46,173 bases of DNA from a bacterium (GTDB taxonomy: Bacteria; Zhuqueibacterota; QNDG01; JAFGCO01), in contig JAFGCO010000030.1 of assembly GCA_016932575.1 (NCBI GenBank), positions 1 through 46,173 on the forward strand, given 5' to 3'. The first letter of the stretch is position 1. Every line of letters starts with the position of its first letter. Both the position numbers and the translations under genes were made by a program. The notes under the pieces are model-generated. The model did not search any database. It saw only the letters and a list, made by a program, of their open reading frames with translations, and was not told the origin of the DNA. This document shows, in pieces, positions 14,091-23,770 of this stretch.

Positions 14091-16217
14091 ATGAAAAGAA
14101 CAATGCTTATATCTCCGCTGCTTCTCTGCTCTCTGCTTTTCGCCCAGACGTATAACTGTACACTGGTCGGCCGTTGGGCACACGGCGGATCCATGGCAGT
14201 GGCGGTTGACGGAAACCGGCTGTACTACGGCGATGGCGGTTTTCTGAGGATTGCAGATATCACTGATCCGGCGAATCCGGAACCGCTGGGAGAGTGGCTG
14301 TCGCACGGACCCGTTTACAGTGTGGTTGTGCAGGGCAGCTACGCGTACGTCAGCAACGGCAGCGCCGGACTCAGGATTCTCGATATTTCGGATGCTTCTG
14401 CACCTGTTGAAATCAGTGCGGCAGATGTGAATTACAGGGCCACCGATGCGGTATTAATCGGTGATTATGCCTGTATCGCGGATCAAAATTATGGATTGCA
14501 AGTATTGAACATCACGGATCCGGAAAACCTGCCGGAAACGGTGTTTCTGCCGCTGACAGATGCAATGACGATTGCCGGAACCGGTAATTATGTTTATATG
14601 GCTGCGGAACATCACGGCGTGCTGGTTATCGATATCACCGATCCCAATGCACCGGTAAAGGTCGATTCAATCGACATCACATATGTGTATGACGTGGACG
14701 TGGGTAATGACATGCTTTTTGCGGCGGCCTCAGAAAGTCTGTTCATTTACAGCCTTGCGGATCCGGGTCATCCGGTTTTGATTGAAACCATCGGCGAATA
14801 CGGATTCAAGAACAGCGTCTTTTATGAAAACGGCATCGCCTGGGTGACCGATGCATACGAGGGGCTGCTGGGATTTGACGTTACAGATCCGGCGGCACCG
14901 GCTCAGCTGTTTCGGTTCAACCTTGGATATGAAGGCACCTATACCAGTGTGGTATCCGGAAATACAGCCTTTGCGGCCCATGAGAACTTCGGACTGAAAA
15001 TCGTGGATGTGACCGACACGGGCAATCCGCAGCTGCTTGCTGAAATCCCCACAGGATCCCATTCACGCAATGTCCGGATCCAGGGCAATCATGCCTATGT
15101 GTCACAGGGGCATGCCGGTATGAGAATTCTCGACATCTCCGATCCGGCTGGTCCCGTGGAAACCTGCTGGGAACACCGCATGGAATGGGCTATCAAAATC
15201 ATCCTTCACGGGGATCATGCCTTTGTCTGTCAGAAAAGCTACGGCGGGCCCATGGTTTTCAATGTCGGCAATCCGGCTGAACCGGATTCCGTATGCCTTG
15301 TGGAAACGGAAAACATTAAATATTCCAATGACTGTGTCATACAGGGAGATCTGATATATATTGCCATGAGTTCCAGCGGATTGGGCATTGCGGATATTTC
15401 AGATCTGCGGAATCCAGTGGAACTCAGCACCTATGATACAGGCGACGATGTGCACGGGCTGGATGTCAGCGGGAATCTGGCCTGTCTGGCCAATGACGAC
15501 AGCCTGCTTATCATGGACATTTCCGATCCGGCCAATCCCGTAAAAACCGGTTCTGTCGACGCCCGCAGAAACGCCTACGATGTGGCCATCCGTGATCAAT
15601 ACGCCTTTGTTGCTGATTATTATGAAGGCATGACCGTGGTCAACATCTCGGATCCGTTCAATCCGTTCATCGCAGGATATTTGAAAACACAGCGGGCCAA
15701 ACAGATCGAACTCAGAGATAATTTTGCTGTTATCGCTGATTATGTAGGTGGTGTGGCAGTTCTGGATATTTCCGATCCCTTGAATCCTGATCTTTATGCA
15801 CGGTATGTTACACCGTCCTCTTCAGACGGCGCGGACATGGATGAGCGGGGATTCATCTATGTGATTAATCGCGAAGACGGTCTGTATATCGCACAGATGA
15901 ATCCGCCCAGCGGATTTGAACCGGCAGCAGGGCAGGTCGGCGGTTTTCAGCTGGAATCCAATTTCCCCAATCCGTTCAATCCATCGACGTCCGTGCGGTA
16001 CACGGTTCCGGTCAGATCCCATGTGGAACTGAACGTGTACAACATTCAGGGACAGCTTGTGGCGCGTCTCGATCAGGGCGAGAAGGAAGCGGGCATTCAT
16101 TTGGCGGTTTGGTATGGTACGGATCTGCGGAACCGCCCAGTGCCCGGCGGTATCTATCTGTGCAGGCTGAAATCGAACACGTTTGAAAAAACAGTACGGA
16201 TGGTTCTGGTAAAATAA
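14091..16217 (+). CDS. Secreted LVIVD-repeat beta-propeller protein with sorting tail
   Basis: A 708-residue exported protein. A signal peptide (MKRTMLISPLLLCSLLFAQ) is followed by about a dozen LVIVD-type repeats, each with the form 'YAYVS...GLRILDISDPANPV', expected to build one or two beta-propellers. The end is a FlgD-like sorting domain: FPNPFNPSTSVRYTVP (~625-640) ... GGIYLCRLKSNTFEKTVRMVLVK. The protein is likely surface-attached; the ligand is unknown. It has a strong GGAGG ribosome site and its own promoter at 13996. No enzyme domain is present. Confidence 0.85.
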   Translation: MKRTMLISPLLLCSLLFAQTYNCTLVGRWAHGGSMAVAVDGNRLYYGDGGFLRIADITDPANPEPLGEWLSHGPVYSVVVQGSYAYVSNGSAGLRILDISDASAPVEISAADVNYRATDAVLIGDYACIADQNYGLQVLNITDPENLPETVFLPLTDAMTIAGTGNYVYMAAEHHGVLVIDITDPNAPVKVDSIDITYVYDVDVGNDMLFAAASESLFIYSLADPGHPVLIETIGEYGFKNSVFYENGIAWVTDAYEGLLGFDVTDPAAPAQLFRFNLGYEGTYTSVVSGNTAFAAHENFGLKIVDVTDTGNPQLLAEIPTGSHSRNVRIQGNHAYVSQGHAGMRILDISDPAGPVETCWEHRMEWAIKIILHGDHAFVCQKSYGGPMVFNVGNPAEPDSVCLVETENIKYSNDCVIQGDLIYIAMSSSGLGIADISDLRNPVELSTYDTGDDVHGLDVSGNLACLANDDSLLIMDISDPANPVKTGSVDARRNAYDVAIRDQYAFVADYYEGMTVVNISDPFNPFIAGYLKTQRAKQIELRDNFAVIADYVGGVAVLDISDPLNPDLYARYVTPSSSDGADMDERGFIYVINREDGLYIAQMNPPSGFEPAAGQVGGFQLESNFPNPFNPSTSVRYTVPVRSHVELNVYNIQGQLVARLDQGEKEAGIHLAVWYGTDLRNRPVPGGIYLCRLKSNTFEKTVRMVLVK

Positions 16218-16386
16218 AACCGTGCAGCAGAATGCACGTGCCGGGACTTTCCCCGACCTTGATATTCATCTTCATTACATCCTGCAGGCCGGGCCAGCAG
16301 ACGATGGATAGCCCGGATGGGCGGCGTGTTCAAATAATAATCGTGAAACGGGAGAAACGGATACTGTCTTTTATAAATCATAAAAA

Positions 16387-16761
16387 ATGAGGCTGAAAAT
16401 GGAGCGAATACAATTTATCGAGCATAAAGGCAAAAAAATACTGCTGGAGGATTTTTCCGGGATGAAACCCGGGGATGAATTTGCTGAGGTGCTTGCCGAG
16501 GCCCGGAAAATCATTCATTCACAGTCAAAATCCTCCGTGCTCGCTTTGTTTGATGCCACTGACGCCATGTATGACCATGACACACTTGACCAAGTGAAAG
16601 AATTTTCGGCGTCCAATACGCCGTATATCAAGGCTTCGGCTGTTGTGGGAATCACCGGCCTTCGAAAAATTGCCTTGACGGCTGTGTCAAAGCTTTCGGG
16701 CCGGGATTTTAAAGTGTTTAATAGCCGGCGCGAAGCCCTGGACTGGCTTGCGGATCAGTAA
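16387..16761 (+). CDS. STAS/SpoIIAA-like small cytosolic protein
   Basis: A 124-residue soluble protein of alternating strand and helix (IQFIEHKGKKILLEDF ... VLALFDATDAMYDHDTLDQVKEF ... IKASAVVGITGLRKIALTAVSKLSGRDFKVFNSRREALDWL). The pattern resembles small STAS-like proteins, including the characteristic GITGLRKI segment. Members are of unknown function in most genomes. ATG 16402 (fifth codon downstream, MERIQF) is an alternative start. No operon partner: the neighbours are more than 150 bases away. Confidence 0.55.
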   Translation: MRLKMERIQFIEHKGKKILLEDFSGMKPGDEFAEVLAEARKIIHSQSKSSVLALFDATDAMYDHDTLDQVKEFSASNTPYIKASAVVGITGLRKIALTAVSKLSGRDFKVFNSRREALDWLADQ

Positions 16762-16840
16762 CCGACATGCAGTGCTCGAGTGTGAAACAAAAAAAATTCA
16801 TCGTGTGGCCCTGTGAGATACATAAATTCATCCGCCTGGC

Positions 16841-16877
16841 GAGACCTTGCGAAGGTCGAAGACCTTCGCAAGGTCTC
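16841..16877. repeat. Perfect 17-bp hairpin
   Basis: GAGACCTTGCGAAGGTC (16841-16857) and its exact reverse complement (16861-16877) are separated by GAA. There is no T-tract after it on either strand. The arm itself contains the sub-palindrome GACCTTGCGAAGGTC. REP-like; the other ~300 bases between 16762 and 17103 show nothing I recognise. Confidence 0.8.
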
Positions 16878-17103
16878 TCGCGTCCAGGCCGGGGCTTATT
16901 TTGTGACCATCTTTCCACACAATCAAAAATTGTTATTCTGAAAAATAAAAACCGGAAATGCGGTACGGAAAATGCGAAGAATGCTTTGCCCCTACAAACA
17001 CCCGCACAATCCGCATTGCCACATGTTAACCGCGGGGCTATGCCCTCCCCCATTTATCCATATTCATAACAAACTGAATCGTTTGCCTGAAATTGCTGTT
17101 ATA

Positions 17104-17973
17104 TCATCGGATTTTTGAAGCCTGCCCTCCGCTGCCGAAAATGTCAATCTGCCCGGCAACCGTTTGTGAAACCGCTTGCTTAATGGACCGCAACAGCTCA
17201 GGAAAATCATGATATTTTCCATGCATATGGGTAATAAACTGTTTTGCAGCCGTCAATGCAGCCTGTGACATGCCGGTGTAAAAATTGATTTTTGCAATAC
17301 CCATGCGGATCGCTTTTTTGAAATCTGCTTCCGGGATTCCGGAGCCACCGTGCAGAACCAGGGGAATACCTGCGCGCTTATTAATGGCGGCAAGCCGGTT
17401 AAAGTCAAGTTCGGGTTTCCCTCTGTATTTTCCATGCGTATTTCCAATGGCAATGGCAAGTGCGTCAATCCCCGTCTTGTGAATAAACATTTCTGCCTGG
17501 ACAGGATCAGTAAAATATCGTGAATCCGCTTCGCTTTCCAGGCCGCCTTCTTCATCACCGCCAACCGCGCCAAGTTCTGCTTCAACCGAGATGTTTTCAC
17601 CCCTGCAAAGTTCCACGACGCTTTTCGTCTTACTGATGTTCTCTTCCAGTGATAATTTCGATCCGTCATACATAACTCCCGTGAATCCGTAACGTATCGC
17701 TTTCACCACACCCTGAAGGGTCATCCCGTGATCGAGGTTCAATGCGACCGGAACCTGACAGCTTCGGGCCATAAATCGAATGGTCGGGCTGAAATTTCTG
17801 ATATTTATGTAGGGAAAATGAGGCTCTGCAATATTGAGTATGACCGGAGAAGCAAGTGATTCCGCCGTCTCTATAATTGCCTCTAAAAATTCGATACTCA
17901 CCACATTGAAAGCGCCCACCGCATAACGATTTTCATATGCATGGTCCAATAATTTTTTCATACTGAAAAGCAT
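17104..17973 (-). CDS. Class II (zinc) ketose-bisphosphate aldolase
   Basis: A 289-residue TIM-barrel enzyme that splits a ketose 1,6-bisphosphate into dihydroxyacetone phosphate and an aldehyde. The expected residues are present: D81-H82 (NLDHG; H82 binds zinc), E133 (VEAELG), H180 (GNTHG), H208 (LHGGSG) and N230. Whether the substrate is fructose, tagatose or another bisphosphate cannot be decided from sequence alone. AAAGGAGA precedes ATG 17973. The gene follows the PfkB kinase after 81 bases in the same direction, so the two probably form a phosphorylation-and-cleavage pathway. Confidence 0.92.
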   Translation of the reverse strand: MLFSMKKLLDHAYENRYAVGAFNVVSIEFLEAIIETAESLASPVILNIAEPHFPYINIRNFSPTIRFMARSCQVPVALNLDHGMTLQGVVKAIRYGFTGVMYDGSKLSLEENISKTKSVVELCRGENISVEAELGAVGGDEEGGLESEADSRYFTDPVQAEMFIHKTGIDALAIAIGNTHGKYRGKPELDFNRLAAINKRAGIPLVLHGGSGIPEADFKKAIRMGIAKINFYTGMSQAALTAAKQFITHMHGKYHDFPELLRSIKQAVSQTVAGQIDIFGSGGQASKIR

Positions 17974-18054
17974 TTCTGTCTCCTTTAAAAAAAGGTTATA
18001 AACGCTCCAATTTATGTCTGAATCGATTCCGGTCTTTTTAAACGGGTCTTTGAA

Positions 18055-19086
18055 TCATTCGAGTAAAAATTTCTGTTTGCTGAATTTGTCGTATAATGTG
18101 ATTACCTTTTGCCATTTCGTCATAGCCCCTGTGCTGCTTAGATCCCGAAGGTTCTGTGCACCCGCACAGACAGCAAAATGCATCATATCATGAAAATCCC
18201 ATTTTTGATAAATGCCATAAATCACAGCCGCACAGAATGAGTCACCGGCGCCGGTGCTGCCGACAATAAAATTGTCAGGCAACTGCAATGAAGGCTGGCA
18301 GACTGTCTCACCCTGCTGCGTCTGTAATAAAGCGCCTTCAGGAAAATGGATCACCACAAATTCACCAACGCCTTTGCTTAACAGCATTTCAGCATTCTGC
18401 TGCAATGCATCAATATCAATTTTTCCATTGACCCGGATCGGGATACGGTTAAGCCGGGAAGCTTCCATCTCATTGATGATGAGATAATCTGTATACTGAA
18501 GCGCGGGGTCAACGATCTCGCAAAAGTCGCTCCTGTCTGTTGTAATTAAATCCACGGATGTTTTAATACCATGTTTTTGAAGCCGGCTTAACAGCCGGGC
18601 GCTTTTGGTTCCGTACCGGCTGTCCGATTGATCAAGTCCTTCAAGAATACCCAGATATCCCAAATGGAACAGGGCGACATTCAGATTCCCGATATCCACG
18701 GATTTATCACTGAACAGGGAATTGGTCCCCGGATAGTGAAAGAAAGTCCGGCTGTTGCCTGCACTTGCACTGTAAACATCCGTGTAAGAAGTCCGTCCCT
18801 TTTCTTTAGGAATAAGATGATCGAGGGATATGTTGGGATACTGACTGAGCTCTTCAACAATCCACCGACCATCGGCATCATCACCAATCAGGCCGACCGC
18901 TGTCAGCGGCAGCGCAGAATCAAATTTTGCCAGGTTCATGATGACATTAAAGGAACAGCCTCCGCCTGAGAATTTTTCATCTGCAATCATGGCAACAGAA
19001 AATTCCTGCGGATACTGGTCGATGCATTTTAAGCGGTCAACAATCCATTGCCCGCCGCATGCAATCCCCTTTCTATTCTTTTGCAT
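18055..19086 (-). CDS. PfkB-family carbohydrate kinase
   Basis: A 343-residue ribokinase-fold enzyme expected to transfer phosphate from ATP to a sugar or sugar phosphate. It has the N-terminal GGGCSFN (41-47) sugar-binding segment and the C-terminal PfkB signature STGAGDSF (277-284), with D282 as catalytic base. It is the first gene of a two-gene operon with the class II aldolase, which suggests that it makes the aldolase substrate (for example a ketose 1-phosphate or 6-phosphate kinase); the sugar is unknown. Confidence 0.88.
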   Translation of the reverse strand: MQKNRKGIACGGQWIVDRLKCIDQYPQEFSVAMIADEKFSGGGCSFNVIMNLAKFDSALPLTAVGLIGDDADGRWIVEELSQYPNISLDHLIPKEKGRTSYTDVYSASAGNSRTFFHYPGTNSLFSDKSVDIGNLNVALFHLGYLGILEGLDQSDSRYGTKSARLLSRLQKHGIKTSVDLITTDRSDFCEIVDPALQYTDYLIINEMEASRLNRIPIRVNGKIDIDALQQNAEMLLSKGVGEFVVIHFPEGALLQTQQGETVCQPSLQLPDNFIVGSTGAGDSFCAAVIYGIYQKWDFHDMMHFAVCAGAQNLRDLSSTGAMTKWQKVITLYDKFSKQKFLLE

Positions 19087-19549
19087 TTCATGTCTCCGTC
19101 TATCATTCAGCAGCAGCCATTTTCCAAAGCCGTATTACAAACACCGGCGCGTGCCCGGGATAATCACAAACATACCTGAAACCGCGCATCACCTGCCCCC
19201 CGATTGGTATCGAGGGTGCGCTCCGGACCGTATATGAAATTAATATACTTAAAAAAACGGAATAAATGATCAGAAAATTCCCATTGTATCAACTAAAGAC
19301 GGCAGGAATGCAAAACGGCCCGGTATTCAATATTATCCGCTATATGTCATCCTGCCGGACCTTTTTGGGTTAATTCACACTCTCAATATCAACCGTCTTC
19401 GCTATTTTTAATAAACTCAGGCTGCGGGGGCATTCATTGACACAATCGTAAAAACCAATCTCCTGCTTGTAAATTTGATTTAATTTGTTTTTATTGTAAC
19501 ATTGATAATGACGGATAACCATGAACAAAACGATTTGAAAGGAACCTGT
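19087..19549. other. Intergenic region, divergent starts
   Basis: About 460 bases between the starts of the kinase (leftward) and tautomerase (rightward). GGCAGGA near 19301 and TCCTGCC near 19350 are complementary but far apart. I found no convincing promoter, RNA or coding sequence. Confidence 0.4.
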
Positions 19550-19738
19550 ATGCCCTATATTGTTGCTGACGGACCCGTGATTAAAGATACGGACAAGAAA
19601 AGAATGCTTGTTCAGGAACTGACAGATACCGCCGCCAAAGTGTATGGTCTGCCGAAGGATGCCGTTGTTGTGGTGATAAAAGAAAATCCTCAGGAGAATG
19701 TGGGCGTTGGCGGCCAGTTGATCATTGACAGAAAATAA
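19550..19738 (+). CDS. 4-oxalocrotonate tautomerase-family protein
   Basis: A 62-residue protein, the standard length for this family, starting MPYIVADGP. After methionine removal, Pro1 would be the catalytic base. The family catalyses keto-enol tautomerisation and related steps. ATG 19550 is chosen over the upstream in-frame ATGs because GAAAGGA precedes it and it puts proline second. It has no obvious operon partner, so its substrate is open. Confidence 0.85.
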   Translation: MPYIVADGPVIKDTDKKRMLVQELTDTAAKVYGLPKDAVVVVIKENPQENVGVGGQLIIDRK

Positions 19739-19893
19739 TATCCATTTATCATCTGCCGTCTGCATTCCGGACCGGCCCGGTCATTGATACGCAGTACGAA
19801 CACACTATCTGCAATTTATAAAGCTCACGGGATTTTTACGCGGTCTCCGGCCCTGAGAACGAGAAATGATAAAGGGTGATATAAACAAAGTTC

Positions 19894-21909
19894 ATGCTGT
19901 CATATAAAATAAAAACAGGCCTGATGATCACCGTGGCTGCACTGGCTGCACCCATCCATTCGGAGATTCTGCCGGCGGAGCGGTCGACGGTTTGGAACCC
20001 GGGACTCAATGCTGCAGGCGGGATCCCGTACCGCACGGTCATATACAGGACACTCGCACCGTCCGGCGAGGACGACACACAGGCCATACAGGACGCTCTG
20101 GAATCCTGTCCTGAGGGACAGGTGGTTATGCTGGAACCGGGCGATTTCAACATCTCGGAAGAAGGACTGATAATGAACCGTTCGTACATCACGCTGAGAG
20201 GCTCCGGGCCGGACCGCACGCGCCTTTTGAAGGATCCGGAAATCAACTGGCTGCCGGTTATCGGCATGGGCAGCCGCTGGTCCGGGGACAAGCTGATGTC
20301 TCATTCATCGGACCTTGCCTCTGACGGGCTCAGGGGATCCTGCAGTATCACACTGACAGAGATCCCCGATCCACCGCTGTCAGAAGGAGAACTTGTGCTC
20401 GTGGATCAGCTGACCGATCCGGAGCTGACAGCATGGAGCCCGGATTCGCCTCCGGGAGACGAGTCCCGCGCATGGTTCTGCCGCATGAACCGGCCCCTTT
20501 CGCAGATTCTGGAAGTGTCCTCTGTAAGCGGTCCGACCGTTACTTTCACCACGCCGCTTCATATCGGCTTCAGCACGGCCTTCTCGGCCCAGCTCTCGCG
20601 CTACGGTGAAGACTGGATGGGACCGGATCCCATGCCCGCGACTGTGCGGACAGGAATTGAGGACCTTTGTGTGGAAAAAGGCAGCCGGGGGAATATCACG
20701 ATGGAGGTCTGCGCCTGCTGCTGGGTGAGAAACGTGGAAAGCAGGCACTCCGAGGGGTCGGGCATCAACATGATCAGCTGCTTCCGTTGTGAAATCAGGG
20801 ATTCGTATATCCATACCAGTGACAATCCCAATCCGGGCGGGGGCGGCTACTTGCTGAGCCTGGCCAGGGGATCGGCGGACAACCTGATCGAGAACAACGC
20901 GATCTGGAACGCGAACAAGGTCATGGTAATGCGGGCTACGGGCGGAGGCAATGTGATCGGGTATAACTATTTCGAGGATGCCTGGATAGCATATCAGCCC
21001 TCCTGGGTCGAATCCGGAGCAAATGCCAGCCATATGACCACACCCCATTTTGAACTGTTTGAAGGCAATCAGGCCTTTAACTTTGACGGTGAAAGCACAT
21101 GGGGCAATTCAATCTATATCACGGTTTTCCGCAACCACCTGACAGGAAAGCGGAGGTCCGTTCCGCCGCTTGAACTGACGGACGAAGGTTTTCCGAGAGC
21201 GGTCAGCCTGGCCTGGGGACACTGGTGGTACAGTTTTATCGGCAATGTGCTGGGTGAGGAGGACATGGATCCGGCGCCCTATTCATCCTATGTTTACGAG
21301 ACCGCATACCCGTGGGAGGCGGATCCTGTCGGTCTGTGGAAACTGGGAGTCGGTCAGGACTGGGGACCCGAGGATCCGAAGGTGCTGTCCAGCGTGATAC
21401 GGCACGGCAATTTTGACTATGTGAACAAACGAATAGTCTGGAATCCGGACAATCCGGATCATGACCTGCCCCCCTCACTGTATCTTGAAAAAAAACCGGA
21501 CTTTTTTAAAAACAGGACATGGCCCTGGGTGCAGCCGGAAAATACAGTCATGCTGTATTCGCTGCCGGCGCGCGAGCGGTTTGATGAAATTCACGGATTC
21601 ACGCTTACCGGCAAGACACGCGGCTCTGCAGCGGCCGTGCAGGTCTTAAGTCTTGCTGCCTGCCCCAATCCATTCAATCCGGCCGTGCGTTTTGAATACA
21701 GGATCTGCGGATTGCCGGGTGGATTGATACCGGTCCGGGTTTGTATTTATGATGTGACAGGGCGTCTGATCGCCGTGTTGACGGACAGTGCGGAAAAAAG
21801 TAAGGATTCTGTTGTGTGGCATGCGGACGGGCAGCCGACCGGGATCTACCTGGCCAGGCTGACAGCCGGGAATACGGTTTTGTCCCGCAAAGTAATGCTG
21901 ATCCGTTAA
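19894..21909 (+). CDS. Secreted pectate-lyase-like right-handed beta-helix protein with sorting tail
   Basis: A 671-residue exported protein. A signal peptide (MLSYKIKTGLMITVAAL..., ending near IHS) is followed by the N-terminal motif of pectate-lyase-superfamily beta-helix proteins, EDDTQAIQDALESCPEGQVV...EPGDF (~50-85). Beta-helix rungs (NLIENNAIWNANKVMVMR, NVIGYNYFED) fill the centre. Two adjacent cysteines (CACCW) lie near residue 275. The C-terminus is a FlgD-like sorting domain with CPNPFNP and IYLARLTAGNTVLSRKVMLIR. It is likely an extracellular polysaccharide lyase or hydrolase, but I cannot assign catalytic residues. Confidence 0.75.
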   Translation: MLSYKIKTGLMITVAALAAPIHSEILPAERSTVWNPGLNAAGGIPYRTVIYRTLAPSGEDDTQAIQDALESCPEGQVVMLEPGDFNISEEGLIMNRSYITLRGSGPDRTRLLKDPEINWLPVIGMGSRWSGDKLMSHSSDLASDGLRGSCSITLTEIPDPPLSEGELVLVDQLTDPELTAWSPDSPPGDESRAWFCRMNRPLSQILEVSSVSGPTVTFTTPLHIGFSTAFSAQLSRYGEDWMGPDPMPATVRTGIEDLCVEKGSRGNITMEVCACCWVRNVESRHSEGSGINMISCFRCEIRDSYIHTSDNPNPGGGGYLLSLARGSADNLIENNAIWNANKVMVMRATGGGNVIGYNYFEDAWIAYQPSWVESGANASHMTTPHFELFEGNQAFNFDGESTWGNSIYITVFRNHLTGKRRSVPPLELTDEGFPRAVSLAWGHWWYSFIGNVLGEEDMDPAPYSSYVYETAYPWEADPVGLWKLGVGQDWGPEDPKVLSSVIRHGNFDYVNKRIVWNPDNPDHDLPPSLYLEKKPDFFKNRTWPWVQPENTVMLYSLPARERFDEIHGFTLTGKTRGSAAAVQVLSLAACPNPFNPAVRFEYRICGLPGGLIPVRVCIYDVTGRLIAVLTDSAEKSKDSVVWHADGQPTGIYLARLTAGNTVLSRKVMLIR

Positions 21910-22193
21910 AAACAACCTGTATTGTCCGGTCATGATTCTGCTTTGTGCGTAAAAACCGGAGAATTCTGCTATCCCCCATTCACCCATATTCCGAACAGGC
22001 AGAATCTTTTGCATGGAATTGTTGTTATACGCAGAGGCAATCGGCCGGACGCTCCTGCGTTATTTTTACTGAAAGCAGGCATATTTCTGTCTGAATCATT
22101 GACGATGAAAAAAAAATGGCGGATCAAAGCCCACTTAAATCCGATGAACCCCGCAATGATGAAACCAAAAATTCCCAGTTGCCTGATGCGTTT

Positions 22194-23711
22194 TTATTCC
22201 AGCCTTCTTCCATAATTTAACCGGCTTTCACTGGTCAGTATCGGGAACGGAGGCACCGTCTCCGGATAAGGAACGTTCTCGTTCAATGCAACCATGTCGA
22301 TCCGGGTCAATTTAATATCCTCGAGCACCGGAATGTTGATGCGAATACTCTCGCTGTACCTGGAAAACAGGCTGTCTGTATAGGGATTCAGGTAATCGTC
22401 CAGGATACGGCCGAGATTTGCATCCGATAACCTGTCCGTCGTTTTGGTTTGCAGATACGCGAATTGCCAATATTTTGCAATCAGGGCGTCCTGCCACATA
22501 CTGGTATACGCCTGAACGGACGGCAACTTATCGATTCCTTTGTCATAGGCCTCCTGATTGATAATCTGATCTCTCATGAGATCTGCCACAGCGAACTTAA
22601 ACTGTTCGGGAAATTCATCCGTGCTGAACCTGCTTTTTCGAAAAACCAGCGGGTGCGATGCATAAATTGCCATGAAATCCGCCACAGTCCAAGTTTTTCC
22701 CTCGAACATAAAAAAGGAACGGCCTTCAAAATTCTGCTTTTTTAATTCGATACCGACAGAATCGATCACTGACTGCTGCGCGTCCCGGGCATCGTCCTGA
22801 TCCATGAAAGGCATGGTTTTCTGATGTGTCCGCATATACAAAGGCTGAAACAGCCTGGCCATTTTCTCAAATGTGTCCCGATTGAAATCCAGACGTTTGT
22901 TTTTCATAAGGCCAATGACATAATCATCCCAGACGGATTCCGCTTTTTCACGCTCCCAATCTTCGTACACCTCGTCGGTTATCCGCTTGATTTCGGTATC
23001 GGTGACAACCGGCCGGTAAATCCAGCTAAGTACTTTCAGCATCAAAAACTGATCAGCATCCACCTGTATCGGTCCAATCACCTGGTCTTTGACCAATGGT
23101 TCGGAAAACAAAGCCCTGTGAACAGCCCGAATTTCCTGCGACTTCCACGAGACCACTCTTTCCGCCGGAGCGCCCAGACCGCCCGCTTTCCGGTAAACGG
23201 CGTCGAATAAATCCTCTGGTGATGATTTGCTTTTCTTTTCGAGCACAAATCGGGCGATATCCCGGTCGATCGAACAATATGCCACACGATACTCTCTTCG
23301 GGCCATCCGGTATCGTTTGTTCAGTTCGGAAGTATCCGGCCTGATTTTTTTCCTGACGATTTCTTTGAATAAAGTCTGCCGCATCATCTGTTCTTTTCTT
23401 CCGCGGATATATGCCTGGAACGACGGCCTGCGCGCCAAAGGATTGTCAACACCCGCTTCAAGGGCAACCAATTCTTCCGCAATGATCGAATTAAGAATGA
23501 TCGTCTTATCCATATCGGAATTTTGTTTACAATAAGGTGGGCGTATCGTATACTCCGCTCTACGGATGAATTCATCCCTTGTGATAACCCGATCTCCCAC
23601 AATGGCGAGAATGCCGTCTTTACTTTCTTTTTTTGAGCATACAACAAAAACAGCCGCCAGGAGAACAACACTCATCACAGCGATGATTTGTTTTGAAATT
23701 GATGCCATCAT
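22194..23711 (-). CDS. Exported peptidyl-prolyl isomerase / SurA-like chaperone protein
   Basis: A 505-residue protein with an N-terminal hydrophobic segment ending in FVVC-SKKES, an atypical lipobox (C26) that suggests a lipoprotein. The next region (ILAIVGDRVITRDEFIRRAEY) matches the SurA/PpiC-type N-terminal chaperone start. Long charged helices follow, consistent with a SurA-like periplasmic chaperone; I do not see a clear parvulin catalytic core. The gene follows the GH95 gene after 59 bases in the same direction, which may be co-transcription without functional meaning. Confidence 0.55.
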   Translation of the reverse strand: MMASISKQIIAVMSVVLLAAVFVVCSKKESKDGILAIVGDRVITRDEFIRRAEYTIRPPYCKQNSDMDKTIILNSIIAEELVALEAGVDNPLARRPSFQAYIRGRKEQMMRQTLFKEIVRKKIRPDTSELNKRYRMARREYRVAYCSIDRDIARFVLEKKSKSSPEDLFDAVYRKAGGLGAPAERVVSWKSQEIRAVHRALFSEPLVKDQVIGPIQVDADQFLMLKVLSWIYRPVVTDTEIKRITDEVYEDWEREKAESVWDDYVIGLMKNKRLDFNRDTFEKMARLFQPLYMRTHQKTMPFMDQDDARDAQQSVIDSVGIELKKQNFEGRSFFMFEGKTWTVADFMAIYASHPLVFRKSRFSTDEFPEQFKFAVADLMRDQIINQEAYDKGIDKLPSVQAYTSMWQDALIAKYWQFAYLQTKTTDRLSDANLGRILDDYLNPYTDSLFSRYSESIRINIPVLEDIKLTRIDMVALNENVPYPETVPPFPILTSESRLNYGRRLE

Positions 23712-23770
23712 TAAACCTCTGTACTATACATTTCTTTTATTATCAAACAAATTTACGAGAATATTCTTTA

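Noticed and set aside
20380-21048. 222-codon minus-strand open frame
   Set aside because: Opposite the pectate-lyase-like gene, which has signal peptide, domains and sorting tail; this one has none.
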